Both the position numbers and the translations under genes were made by a program. Below, piece after piece: positions 17,274 through 31,332 of a stretch of 64,000 bases of DNA. The DNA is from [Mycobacterium] stephanolepidis (lineage in GTDB: Bacteria; Actinomycetota; Actinomycetes; Mycobacteriales; Mycobacteriaceae): the NCBI RefSeq assembly GCF_002356335.1, contig NZ_AP018165.1, positions 62,001-126,000 on the forward strand, given 5' to 3'. Numbering within the stretch: the stretch's first letter is position 1; each line of letters begins with the position of its first letter. Below the pieces are notes generated by a model, which saw only the letters and a program-made list of their open reading frames with translations, searched no databases and had not been told where the DNA came from.

Positions 17274-18413
17274 TTACTCGGCGGGCAGATCCAGAACCAA
17301 GCGTCCTTCCCCGCGCGATACGCAGGTCAGGATCTGTCCCTCGTCACGCTGAGATTCGGTGAGGATCTGGTCTCGATGGTCGACGGTGCCCGCGAGCACG
17401 TTCACCCTGCAGGTGCCGCAGAAACCCTGCTGGCACGAGTACGCCACATGCGGCAGCCGTTTCTTGATGACGTCCAGCGCCGTGCGATCGGCGGGCACCT
17501 CGAGCACCGGCCCACCGGCGCCCAGCTGTACCTCGAAGGGATGCCCATCCACCACGGGTGCAGCGGCAAATCGCTCGAAATGCAGTTCCACCGAGGGCAT
17601 TTCGAGTAGGCGTCGCTGCAGGACGGCGAGCATCGGTGCGGGACCACAGCAGTACACCGCATCGTTCTCGCCCACCTCGGGCAGCAGGTCATTGGCGGTC
17701 GGCAGACCCGACTGATCGTCGGTCCGCACGATGACCCGATCGCCGAAGCGTTTGAGCTCGTTGAGGAACGGGAGCGAATCGCGGTTCCGGCCGGTGTACA
17801 CCATGGTCCATGGCTTACCCAGCTGCTCGGCAAAGGCGATCATGGACAGGATCGGTGTGATGCCGATGCCGCCGGCCACGAAGTGCAGCTTGCGCGGTCC
17901 GGGCTGGGTCATCGCGAGTGGGAAGGCGTTGCGCGGTCCGAGGATCGAGACGGTGGCGCCGATCTGGAGCGCCTCATGCACCTCGATGGAGCCACCGCCG
18001 CCCTCGGGGATACGACGCACGGCGATGCGGTAGTGGTACGGGTCGGAGACATCGCCGCACAGCGAGTACTGCCGCATCCGGCCCGACGGCAGCAGTAGAT
18101 CCAGGTGTGCGCCGGGATGCCACGGCGGAAGGCGTTCGCCGTCGGGCGCGGCCAGCACCAGGCTGGCGACGTCCTGATCCTTCGCCTCGATCCAGCGGTC
18201 TTTCACCACCAGTGTCAGCGTCCGGTCGACGTGGTTCTCGGGCGGTTTCTTGAGAATCAGCAGGGCACCGATGGCCCGGACCGCGACCGGGAACAGCAGG
18301 CTCCCGAGTGCGATCGTGGGCGACACCGGCAGGGTGCCGTACAGCGTCGGCGGCAGCGAGGGCCGCGTGCGCTTGGGGGTGGGCTGCGGCGTGCGGCGGA
18401 AGCGATCGAACAT
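17274..18413 (-). CDS. Phthalate-dioxygenase-reductase-type flavoprotein with C-terminal plant-type ferredoxin
   Basis: A 379-residue reductase with three modules: a flavin barrel (RQYSLCGDVSDPYHYRIAV near residue 120), an NAD(P)H domain (FVAGGIGITPILSMI; YCCGPAPMLA) and a C-terminal [2Fe-2S] domain with CQQGFCGTC and a later Cys. The hydrophobic stretch at residues 30-55 may lie on the membrane. It should pass electrons from NAD(P)H to a partner oxygenase. Its start overlaps by one base the stop of the diiron-like protein upstream (TGATG), so that protein is the obvious partner. Confidence 0.88.
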   Translation of the reverse strand: MFDRFRRTPQPTPKRTRPSLPPTLYGTLPVSPTIALGSLLFPVAVRAIGALLILKKPPENHVDRTLTLVVKDRWIEAKDQDVASLVLAAPDGERLPPWHPGAHLDLLLPSGRMRQYSLCGDVSDPYHYRIAVRRIPEGGGGSIEVHEALQIGATVSILGPRNAFPLAMTQPGPRKLHFVAGGIGITPILSMIAFAEQLGKPWTMVYTGRNRDSLPFLNELKRFGDRVIVRTDDQSGLPTANDLLPEVGENDAVYCCGPAPMLAVLQRRLLEMPSVELHFERFAAAPVVDGHPFEVQLGAGGPVLEVPADRTALDVIKKRLPHVAYSCQQGFCGTCRVNVLAGTVDHRDQILTESQRDEGQILTCVSRGEGRLVLDLPAE

Positions 18414-19330
18414 CAGTAGCCGGCCGCGGCCTTCGCGGCGGGTGACGTACTCAGGTATGCCACCGCCTGTGCCGTGCTGCCCACCTGATCGGGTGAGAAG
18501 CCGGGACGCATGAACTCCATGGCCGATTTGGCCAGCTCACGCCACCGCAGGAACGCTCCCCGCTTCATGGCCTTGTTCATCTGTCGCAGCACGCCGAAGA
18601 CGCCGTAGTTGGGCAGCGACGGGTCCTGCCGCACCAAGAACTTGGTGTAGCGCAGCATCACACCCACCAGCAGCATGGTGGCCAGCACAAAGGTCAGCAT
18701 CATGTGCCCGCGGCGGATCTGGAAGTACCGGGCCACGTCATACGCGACGCTGCGGTGCTCGACCTCCTCGGCGCCATGCCAGCGGAACAGGTCAACCATC
18801 TCCGCGTCGGCGTTGAACTTCTCGAAGGGGTGGTTGAGCACCCAGTCGCCGAGTACCGCGGTGAAGTGCTCGATGCCCGCGATGAGGGCCAGCTTCTCCA
18901 CCATCACGCGGTACCGGAGCTTCTCGCTGCGCAGCTCGTTGGTGCGCTCGAGCATGTGGGTGATGTATTCGATCTGGGTGATCGCGGGAGCGACGTCGAT
19001 ACCGTTCTTCTCCAGGAAATCGCCCAGCACCTTGCTGTGGGTCTCGGCGTGCACGGCCTCCTGACCCATGAAGCCGATCATCGCCTCGCGGATCTTGTCG
19101 TCCTTCACATACGGCAACGCGCGGGTGAAGGTGTCGACGAATGCCCGCTCACCCTCCGGCAGAAGGAGATTGAAGGCAGAGATGAAGTGCGAGACGATGG
19201 GCTCGTTGGGGATCCAGTGCAGCGGCGTGTGGCTGGTGTCGAACTGGACATTGCGTGGGCGAAGCACCACCTCGCCCGGTTCGGTGGGTACGACGTGCAG
19301 GCCGGTGGCCTCAGTTGTGTTGCGCGCCAT
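18413..19330 (-). CDS. PF10118-type 'metal-dependent hydrolase', probable diiron helical protein
   Basis: A 305-residue mainly helical protein of the family annotated as predicted metal-dependent hydrolase (PF10118). Metal-ligand-like motifs are EGERAFVDTF, GQEAVHAETH, AGIEHFTAV and HGAEEVEHRSV, an ExxH-rich four-helix layout like ferritin-type diiron oxygenases. A membrane segment, HMMLTFVLATMLLVGVML, lies near residue 210. It is coupled to a ferredoxin-type reductase and follows an SDR, so a small oxygenase or desaturase system acting on lipids is more likely than hydrolysis. That functional reading is inference. Confidence 0.8.
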   Translation of the reverse strand: MARNTTEATGLHVVPTEPGEVVLRPRNVQFDTSHTPLHWIPNEPIVSHFISAFNLLLPEGERAFVDTFTRALPYVKDDKIREAMIGFMGQEAVHAETHSKVLGDFLEKNGIDVAPAITQIEYITHMLERTNELRSEKLRYRVMVEKLALIAGIEHFTAVLGDWVLNHPFEKFNADAEMVDLFRWHGAEEVEHRSVAYDVARYFQIRRGHMMLTFVLATMLLVGVMLRYTKFLVRQDPSLPNYGVFGVLRQMNKAMKRGAFLRWRELAKSAMEFMRPGFSPDQVGSTAQAVAYLSTSPAAKAAAGY

Positions 19331-19339
19331 GGTGTCCTC

Positions 19340-20176
19340 CTATTTGTTGAGTTTATTGCCAAGGCTGCCCCAGAAGAACCGGTTCAGCGCCGGGGCCAGG
19401 CGGCTGAGGTGGTACTGCATGTGTGCTTCCGGGGTGACCGGGACAACCGACTTGCCTTTGAGGACGGCATTCACGATGCCCTTGGCCACCTTCTCCGGGC
19501 CGTATCCGCGCTTGGCGTACAGCCCCGCTCCCTGCTGCTGCCGTTTGGCCTCGTCCTCGGCCGACAGGCCGGAAAACTGAGTGGTGCGAATGATGTTCGT
19601 GTTGACGATGCCCGGGCAGATGGTGCTGACCTTCACCTTGGCGCGCGCGAGCTCGCCGCGCAGCACGTCGGAGAACATGAAAACTGCGGCCTTGCTGGTG
19701 GCGTAGGCGCCCATCTCGGGGATTGGTGTGTAGGCGGCGGCACTGGAGATGTTGACGATATGACCGCTCTTGCGCGCGGCCATCCGAGGGCCGAACGCGC
19801 GGCAGCCGTAAACGACTCCGTTGAGATTGATGTTGAGCACGCGCTGGAAGTCCGCGGAGGGAGTGTCGAAGAATCGTCCGGCCTGGCCGATGCCGGCGTT
19901 GTTGATCAAGACGTCCGGCACCCCGTGCGTGGCGCAGACCTCGTCGGCGAATGCGGTCACGGCGCTCTCGTCGGATACGTCCAGGGCATACGGGTGGGCG
20001 GTGCCGCCCAGCTTCTCGACGAGTCCGACGGTCTCGTTGGCAGTGTCGAGGTTGATATCGGCGACAACGACACGCGCGGCCTGGCGGGCGAAGGCCAACG
20101 CGGTTTCGCGGCCGATGCCGCTTCCGCCGCCGGTCACCACCACCAGGCTGTTGCGCTGTGCACTGCCGGATGTCAT
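19340..20176 (-). CDS. Short-chain dehydrogenase/reductase
   Basis: A 278-residue classical SDR: TGGGSGIG at about 15-22, NNAG at about 91-94, the Ser in NISSAAAY and YATSK as the catalytic Tyr/Lys. The C-terminal part (HLSRLAPALNRFFWGSLG) is amphipathic and may touch membrane, as in EphD-type lipid SDRs of mycobacteria. It is the first gene of a three-gene operon with the diiron-like protein (9-base gap) and the reductase. Substrate unknown; a lipid alcohol or aldehyde fits the neighbours. Confidence 0.87.
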   Translation of the reverse strand: MTSGSAQRNSLVVVTGGGSGIGRETALAFARQAARVVVADINLDTANETVGLVEKLGGTAHPYALDVSDESAVTAFADEVCATHGVPDVLINNAGIGQAGRFFDTPSADFQRVLNINLNGVVYGCRAFGPRMAARKSGHIVNISSAAAYTPIPEMGAYATSKAAVFMFSDVLRGELARAKVKVSTICPGIVNTNIIRTTQFSGLSAEDEAKRQQQGAGLYAKRGYGPEKVAKGIVNAVLKGKSVVPVTPEAHMQYHLSRLAPALNRFFWGSLGNKLNK

Positions 20177-20636
20177 GCATCCTCCGAATCCTGCGCACCG
20201 AGCGCGCTTACGTGATAGCGGAGATTGTAAATCACTGAACGGGGGTCGAAAAAGACTCGGTGTCCGATGCGGGGGTCTGGGGACGTTTATCGAGGAAACG
20301 GGCGTTGACCTACACGTTGAGAGAACGACGCCGCCAGGTGTCGCGCCATCTAACCACCCGAGTTGGCGTCCACTGGGGTTCCTGACATATCGTTTTGATT
20401 ACTTGTCGCGTCGGGGCACGAGATCCGCTGGTCAACGGTGTCCGGTGGGTGCCACATCGTCACCGCGAGCACACCCAGCAGACGGCCGAGAAGGACGCTA
20501 CGGACAAGGGCCAACGGGCCAGCCCCGGGGTTTGAGCACCACCCCGTGCCGGTCTGTGAGGCACCTTCGAGGAGGGCATTGACGGGTGCATACAGCCTAT
20601 GCACCCAGGGAGGCCCTGGAGACGAGACGAGCAGCC
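20177..20636. promoter_or_regulatory. 460-base region between the SDR operon and gltB, with a 9-bp inverted repeat
   Basis: No gene is supported here. The notable element is a perfect 9-bp inverted repeat, GGGTGCATA at 20584-20592 and TATGCACCC at 20598-20606, with a five-base centre, ending 30 bases before the gltB ATG. As DNA it could be an operator; as RNA it would be a short hairpin in the leader. The preceding 100 bases are also rich in short complementary G/C runs (GTGCC at 20550 region against GGCAC; CCCCGGGG), so a structured leader is possible. No known riboswitch core was recognised. Confidence 0.5.
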
Positions 20637-26688
<6,052 letters not shown>

Positions 26689-26856
26689 GTTCTCTGGCCG
26701 GCGTTGCCGGACCCGCGGGGATCGGTAGCTCCGGGCGATTTCACCTCGTGTTACCTGACATGTTTGCTTGTTGTCGGTGTGACACGTGATCTAGGTCGGG
26801 ATTTGCGTTATGCTACTGCCTGGTTCTGAAAGCTTGCCGACGCAGGAGATGTTCTC

Positions 26857-26997
26857 GTGCCCAACACACCCGTTACGAAGACATGGGTTGGCCGAATTGC
26901 CTGGTCACTGCTCCGTCATCCCATGAAGAGTCATAGCTTCCCTGCGAAGAACGAGCGACTGATCACCCCCGAAGAGCTCCTGCGCTTCAGTCACTGA
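26857..26997 (+). CDS. Small 46-residue basic protein after gltD
   Basis: GTG 26857 has a good ribosome site (AGGAG, ten bases upstream) and opens 46 codons ending TGA 26995-26997. The product begins VPNTPVTKTWVGRIAWSLLR and ends LITPEELLRFSH; it is basic, with one amphipathic helix at about 8-24. A 10-bp hairpin follows 20 bases after the stop, consistent with a separate short transcript. I do not recognise a family. Support is the ribosome site, the terminator and coding-like composition; there is no functional clue. Confidence 0.55.
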   Translation: MPNTPVTKTWVGRIAWSLLRHPMKSHSFPAKNERLITPEELLRFSH

Positions 26998-27016
26998 GCG
27001 TTGCTCGCGACAGCCA

Positions 27017-27046
27017 TCGGGCGTGTCGAAGTGCGAACACGCCCGA
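27017..27046 (+). terminator. Hairpin terminator after the 46-residue gene
   Basis: TCGGGCGTGT at 27017-27026 pairs perfectly with ACACGCCCGA at 27037-27046 around a 10-base loop. It lies 20 bases downstream of the small gene and is followed by a moderately T-rich stretch. It separates the gltBD region from the secretion-like locus. Confidence 0.65.
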
Positions 27047-27169
27047 CATTCAAGATTGTTATAGATCCGTAACCATCTCTGCCGTAGGCAGTAGCCCTGG
27101 GGACCGTGTGATCGCGCCGAAAAATCGATGGAACCGTATCCACGCCCGCGGCGTCATAGGGGTAGTTGA

Positions 27170-27487
27170 AGTAACTCGACAAGGCGCCGGTTTGGCCGGA
27201 AAGGATCGGGGACGGGCAAGGGTTACGCGGACCAGTTTTATGAGCTTGGGCTGGAATTCGCCCGCGACGCCGAGGTTCGGCAAGCAGATATCGATCGAAG
27301 CTTCGCCGCGATTCTGGCCGAGGAGTCACGACAGGCCGAGGCACGAGCTGCGCGCGAGAAGACGGACACGGATTTCGCCGAGGAGGAGCCGCCCAAGCAG
27401 CCACCGCTGAAACTGGGGGACAAAGCCGGTTGGGACGCCGAGGACGACTTCTGGGAGTTTCGTAGCACTCGATTCAAGTATCAGTAG
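27170..27487 (+). pseudogene. C-terminal piece of an unknown protein, lacking a start
   Basis: The frame ending at TAG 27485-27487 encodes GKGYADQFYELGLEFARDAE, then a Glu/Arg-rich helix and the tail DDFWEFRSTRFKYQ. An in-frame stop sits at 27167-27169 and no ATG, GTG or TTG occurs in frame between it and the conserved-looking part. The acidic/basic helix and codon bias argue that it was translated. The gene ends eight bases before the EspC-like start, whose ribosome site follows its stop, so it was probably the first gene of that operon before losing its 5' end. The 27047-27169 stretch before it holds nothing I can assign. Confidence 0.45.
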
Positions 27488-27495
27488 GAGGGGAC

Positions 27496-27813
27496 ATGTA
27501 CCTGGACACTGATGGGGTTACCGAATTGGCCGGCAAGTGGGGCCGTGCCGCCGAGGGGTTGGGCAAGGCGGCCGAGCACGTGCGCTCGACGGAGATGAAC
27601 GCACAGTCCTTCGGTGCCGAGCATGCCGAACAGATGGCGAGTGTTAGGCAGCGGCTGGATCAGCTCGCCGACAACATGCGTGATTGGGGCGGCTACGTCG
27701 GCGACTACCGCGGCAAGTTGCACGAAGCCGTCAACGCGTTCACCGAAGTCGACGCTGCGGGTGCGCAGGGAATTGAGTCGGCGAGCGGCGGCCCGAGTGA
27801 ACGCGATGTGTGA
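27496..27813 (+). CDS. EspC-like small type VII secretion target protein
   Basis: A 105-residue helical protein with a strong ribosome site (GGAGG). It has the helix-turn-helix layout of WXG100/EspC proteins: MYLDTDGVTELAGKWGRAAE, a polar linker, then a second long helix with LDQLADNMRDWGGYVGDY and a short tail. No canonical YxxxD/E secretion motif is visible, so secretion is an inference from fold. TGA overlaps the next ATG by one base (TGATG), so it is coupled to the GH19 protein. EspC-like proteins usually act as chaperone partner or co-secreted subunit of a larger substrate, which fits this position. Confidence 0.72.
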   Translation: MYLDTDGVTELAGKWGRAAEGLGKAAEHVRSTEMNAQSFGAEHAEQMASVRQRLDQLADNMRDWGGYVGDYRGKLHEAVNAFTEVDAAGAQGIESASGGPSERDV

Positions 27814-29259
27814 TGGTTGATTCGGGTAAGGAGATTTTGGATCGGGATTCGAAGATCGCCGATTTTTGTGCGTATTTGGATATTGTGCGGCGGCATCGGC
27901 AGGATTTCGCGGTTGGTGATGTGAGTTTTGTTGCGATTCCGGATCGGTCGGGGGATGACGACAACCGGGCGTATCAGCGGGGGTGCTGATATTCAGTTGA
28001 AGGCGATTCGTGATGATGCGCAAAAGTTGTCTGATGGTGCGTCGGCGGGGCAGGCGCAGTTGGATCTGATTCGGCAGACCGACAAGTTGCAGGATTATTG
28101 GGATAACAGTGAGGCGGCGAACGCTGCGTGGGATGACTACCAGCACAACAGTTCTCGGTTAGAGCGGGATCTGGGCAAGTTGCGGGAGTCCTCGGCTGCG
28201 GTCACGGGGGTGGCCGATCGTATCGAGCAGGTGTTGACGCTTAAGCAGCAGCAGACGACGTCGGTGGTCAAGTCGTTGATCGAGGGGACGCTGCGTAATA
28301 GTCCGGGCGATTTGGAGAATCGGTTGGTTACGGGTGCGGCGTCGATTTGGGCGCGTAACCAAGGTGGCGGTATCGGGGGGGTGGGTACCAATCAGCATTT
28401 GTATGCCCATCATGGTGCTCCGGGTGATAACTGGAACTGGAATGATGTGAAGGCTGATCTGCAGAACAGTGTGGCTGATGCGTTCGCCGCGGCGTGCAAG
28501 CAGCTCGATGCGATCAACGCCGCCACCGACAAGAACCTGCAGGAGAGTTACGCCAAACTCCTCGAAGCCCTCAACATCCCCCAAGGACCCACAGGCACCG
28601 GCAGCGGGGTCACAGAGCAGGGTGCGCCAGGGGATCTGACACCAGATCAGTTGATCGCCATCATGAATTCGCAGGGCCACGACTTGTCCAAGGAGAAGGC
28701 GGCAGAGTACGCGCCGCTGCTGGAGGCGGCGATGAAGGAGCGCGGTATCACCAGCCCCGCCCAGAAGGCGGCCTTCCTCGCGCAATTGGCCGCCGAGACT
28801 GGTGGTTTGACCAACTGGAGCGAGAACACTCCCGCCTCCGGCTACAACGTCGGGCGCGGACCCATCCAGCTGACGGGCGAAGGCAACTACGAGGCCGCCG
28901 GGAATGCGCTGGGTATCGATCTATTGAACAACCCGGGGCTGGCGAGCGATCCGAAGTATGCGTTTCGCATTGCCGCATGGTTCGTCACCTCCGATGAGAT
29001 GGGCAACGCCATGGGCAAGTTGGGTGACGGTGGATGGGGTTCGGTACCGTTCTTGGGAACGTACGCAACGGGTTCCAACGGCGAACAGTTCGCGCAGTAT
29101 GGTTCGGGCACCGGGTTCGAGGGAATGTCGCGCACCATCAACGGAGGCATGGCCGGGTGGCGTGCCCGGGCGGAGTTCTATGAGACCGCGCGGCAGGTAC
29201 TCGGAGCACCGTCATTGGGGCCCTACCCACAACACCCAGAGGAGTCGCACGCCGGATGA
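27813..29259 (+). CDS. Type VII-effector-like protein with C-terminal GH19 hydrolase domain, frameshifted
   Basis: Translation begins at ATG 27813 (MVDSGKEILDRDSKIADFCA) but meets TGA at 27987-27989. Removing one G from the run at 27979-27983 joins it to the long frame (ADIQLKAIRDDAQKLSDG...), giving about 481 residues. Residues about 55-230 are helical with WXG/LXG-like character; a Gly/Thr linker follows; the last 190 residues are a GH19 chitinase/endolysin domain with QLAAETGGL (probable catalytic Glu) and GRGPIQLTGEGNY. It should cut peptidoglycan or chitin. As written, only an internal start (about 27928 or 27955) could produce the long part, without its first 55 residues. The first 670 bases use T-ending codons far more than the GH19 part. 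Confidence 0.72.
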
Positions 29260-30410
29260 GAAACGGATACGGCCGGACAAGGGCATGGACAGTGGTCGGC
29301 GCGGTCGCGGTCGTGTTGCTCGGCGGCTGCGACAAGCCCAGTCGGCCGGCCGAACCGTCGCCTAAAACCTTTGTTTTTCAAACTCAGACATCGATTGGCC
29401 TGGTGCGGGGATCGACGGTCGCGCTCCAATTGAAGCGGGTTGCCGGCTCCCTCACGGGCCCGGTGCCGCTGACCCGAGACGGCCGGCACATCTACGGCGC
29501 GGGTGTATCGGCCATCACGGTGGCCGATACTGCGAGCCTCGTGGAGCAGGAGATCGATTGCGGCGGAACATGCATAGGATTTCTCCCACCGCTAGCCCCA
29601 CTGGGCGACGGAGTTGTGGGCGGCTTTGACCTCGGCGCCACAACCAATCCCAGTCAGGACGGTAAGACGACCACGGCGGTTGTGAAAGGGATCGACCTGA
29701 ACGCTGCCGAGCATCACGTCGAAGATCTCGGGTCGATACCGCTCGCCGTACCGCAACCTGCGCAGTCGAATGTGGCTCCGTACACGTTCTTCCTCGATGC
29801 GGCACAGGGGGTGTATGTGTTTCTGCAGGCGGTTGTCTACCGGCCGACGCGGCCCTGGGAACTTGCTCAGACCCTTTACATCGTCAGGCCCGGAAGCGCG
29901 CCGATGAGCCTGGGTGACTACGCCTTTCCATCGGAGAGCGATGTCTGGGGTGTCGTCAGCCCAGATCGCAAGCGCCTAGCTGTCGGAAGCTACAGCGCCA
30001 CCGAATCGGCGTCGGCCTGCTCCAGCGTCGGCGTGGATCTGTTCGACACGGCTACCGGAGAGCGGACCACGATCCATCCGGATACACCCGCCGAGGGTGA
30101 GGTCCAGTACCGGGTACGCCGAGCCTGGTGGGGCGCGGACGGCTCGCTGTACGTGAATTACCAACAGCGACAATGTGATCAGAATGCCGCCTGGTCTCCT
30201 CCGGTGGTATGGGCGTATACGAACGGTCGCTGGGATCGGGTCAGCACGCCCGGTCCGGCTCTCTTTGCGCTGAATCTCGGAGACGGAGAAACGGCCGTGG
30301 TCGAACCAAAGGGTCTCAACAGCGGCATTTTGTATCTCATAGACAAGGGCGGAAATCGAACGCAGATCGCCGAGGACGTCACGGCGATCGCAGACATCCC
30401 GCAGCGTTGA
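29256..30410 (+). CDS. Lipoprotein coupled to the GH19 protein (possible immunity or partner)
   Basis: A 384-residue protein whose ATG overlaps the GH19 stop (ATGA). The N-terminus has a basic signal sequence and lipobox (VVLLGGC), predicting anchoring on the outer face of the membrane. The rest is beta-rich with repeated short strands (GRHIYGAGVSAITVAD, PDRKRLAVGSYSATE), suggesting a beta-propeller. I recognise no named family. Tight coupling to a cell-wall hydrolase suggests it protects the producer's wall, folds the effector or controls it. That is inference. It ends 80 bases before the convergent map gene. Confidence 0.68.
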   Translation: MRNGYGRTRAWTVVGAVAVVLLGGCDKPSRPAEPSPKTFVFQTQTSIGLVRGSTVALQLKRVAGSLTGPVPLTRDGRHIYGAGVSAITVADTASLVEQEIDCGGTCIGFLPPLAPLGDGVVGGFDLGATTNPSQDGKTTTAVVKGIDLNAAEHHVEDLGSIPLAVPQPAQSNVAPYTFFLDAAQGVYVFLQAVVYRPTRPWELAQTLYIVRPGSAPMSLGDYAFPSESDVWGVVSPDRKRLAVGSYSATESASACSSVGVDLFDTATGERTTIHPDTPAEGEVQYRVRRAWWGADGSLYVNYQQRQCDQNAAWSPPVVWAYTNGRWDRVSTPGPALFALNLGDGETAVVEPKGLNSGILYLIDKGGNRTQIAEDVTAIADIPQR

Positions 30411-30489
30411 TCGGGGAACGCATCGTTGCGTGCGCCGATTATCAGTTTCTGGCAAGAGGCGGCGGCAAGGCCTCGCAGGATCAGGCCGC

Positions 30490-31257
30490 CTAGCGCCGCT
30501 GCGTGAGCACCTGTGGCCCGTCTTCGGTGATGGCGATGGTGTGCTCGGAATGCGCGCCCCGAGACCCGTCGGCCAACCGGAGCGTCCAACCGTCTGGATC
30601 GACGGTCAGCCGATTGGTTCCCCGGCCGAACCACGGCTCCAGCGCGAGCGTCAGGCCCGGCTTCAATGCCAATCCCCGCCCCGCCGCCCCCTTGTTCGGA
30701 ACGTGGGGGTCCTCGTGCATGGTTCGCCCCAGCCCGTGCCCGCCGAAATCGGTGTTGATCCGATACCCGGCACCTTCGGCCACCGCGGCGACGGCCGCGG
30801 AGATATCGCCGAGTCGGTTACCCGGCTGAGCGGCCGCGATGGCCGCATCCAGGGCGGCGCGGGTGGTGTCGATCAGTCGTACGTCCTCGGGATCAGGAGT
30901 GCCGACGATGGCGCTCACCGCGGAGTCGGCCACCCAGCCGTCGATACTCACCGCGAAATCCATGCTCAGCAGGTCGCCGTCGGCCAGCACGTAATCGTGC
31001 GGAAGCCCGTGCAGTACTGCGTCATTCACCGACAGACAGATGACATTGCGGAACGGTCCGCGCCCGAACGAAGGTGAGTAGTCCCAGTAGCAGGAAACCG
31101 CGCCGCGTTCGGTGACCATTTCGCGTGCTCGCTGCTCCAAGTGCAGCAGATTGACGCCGGGCGCTGCGATGGCCGACAGCTCGGAGAGCACCGAGGCGAC
31201 AAACTCGCCGGTCACCCGCATGTGCGCGATCTCTGCGGGCGATTTCAACTCGATCAC
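30490..31257 (-). CDS. Methionine aminopeptidase, type I (extra paralogue)
   Basis: A 255-residue enzyme with all five metal ligands: D100, D111, H174, E207 and E238, plus catalytic H83 (VLHGLP). GTG 31257 follows a strong ribosome site (AGGAGG). It removes initiator Met from nascent proteins. It lacks the N-terminal PxxP extension of the longer mycobacterial MapB. Mycobacteria have two other MetAPs elsewhere, so this copy, which diverges from a private XRE regulator across twin palindromes, is likely a conditional third enzyme. The substitution set at the S1 pocket (CYWDYSPSFG) differs from housekeeping enzymes and may mark altered specificity or inhibitor resistance. Confidence 0.87.
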   Translation of the reverse strand: MIELKSPAEIAHMRVTGEFVASVLSELSAIAAPGVNLLHLEQRAREMVTERGAVSCYWDYSPSFGRGPFRNVICLSVNDAVLHGLPHDYVLADGDLLSMDFAVSIDGWVADSAVSAIVGTPDPEDVRLIDTTRAALDAAIAAAQPGNRLGDISAAVAAVAEGAGYRINTDFGGHGLGRTMHEDPHVPNKGAAGRGLALKPGLTLALEPWFGRGTNRLTVDPDGWTLRLADGSRGAHSEHTIAITEDGPQVLTQRR

Positions 31258-31272
31258 GCGTACCTCCTGGAC

Positions 31273-31314
31273 GGTATTTAAATACCACCTTAGGGCTGTC
31301 GGTATTTAAATACC
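31273..31314. promoter_or_regulatory. Twin 14-bp palindromic operators between map and the XRE gene
   Basis: GGTATTTAAATACC occurs twice, at 31273-31286 and 31301-31314, each a perfect palindrome in GC-rich DNA, centres 28 bp apart. They fill the 75-base space between the divergent start codons, 16 bases from the map GTG and 19 from the regulator ATG. They are the evident binding sites of the XRE protein and would switch both genes together. Confidence 0.82.
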
Positions 31315-31332
31315 AAGACTAGAGTCGGCGGC

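Noticed and set aside
18704..20215. 503-codon open frame on the plus strand
   Set aside because: It is the mirror of the PF10118 protein and SDR genes, whose motifs are clear; the sequence is His/Arg-rich without domain structure.
26698..26710. CCGGC/GCCGG hairpin ten bases after gltD
   Set aside because: A five-bp stem is common by chance at this GC content; too weak to call a terminator.
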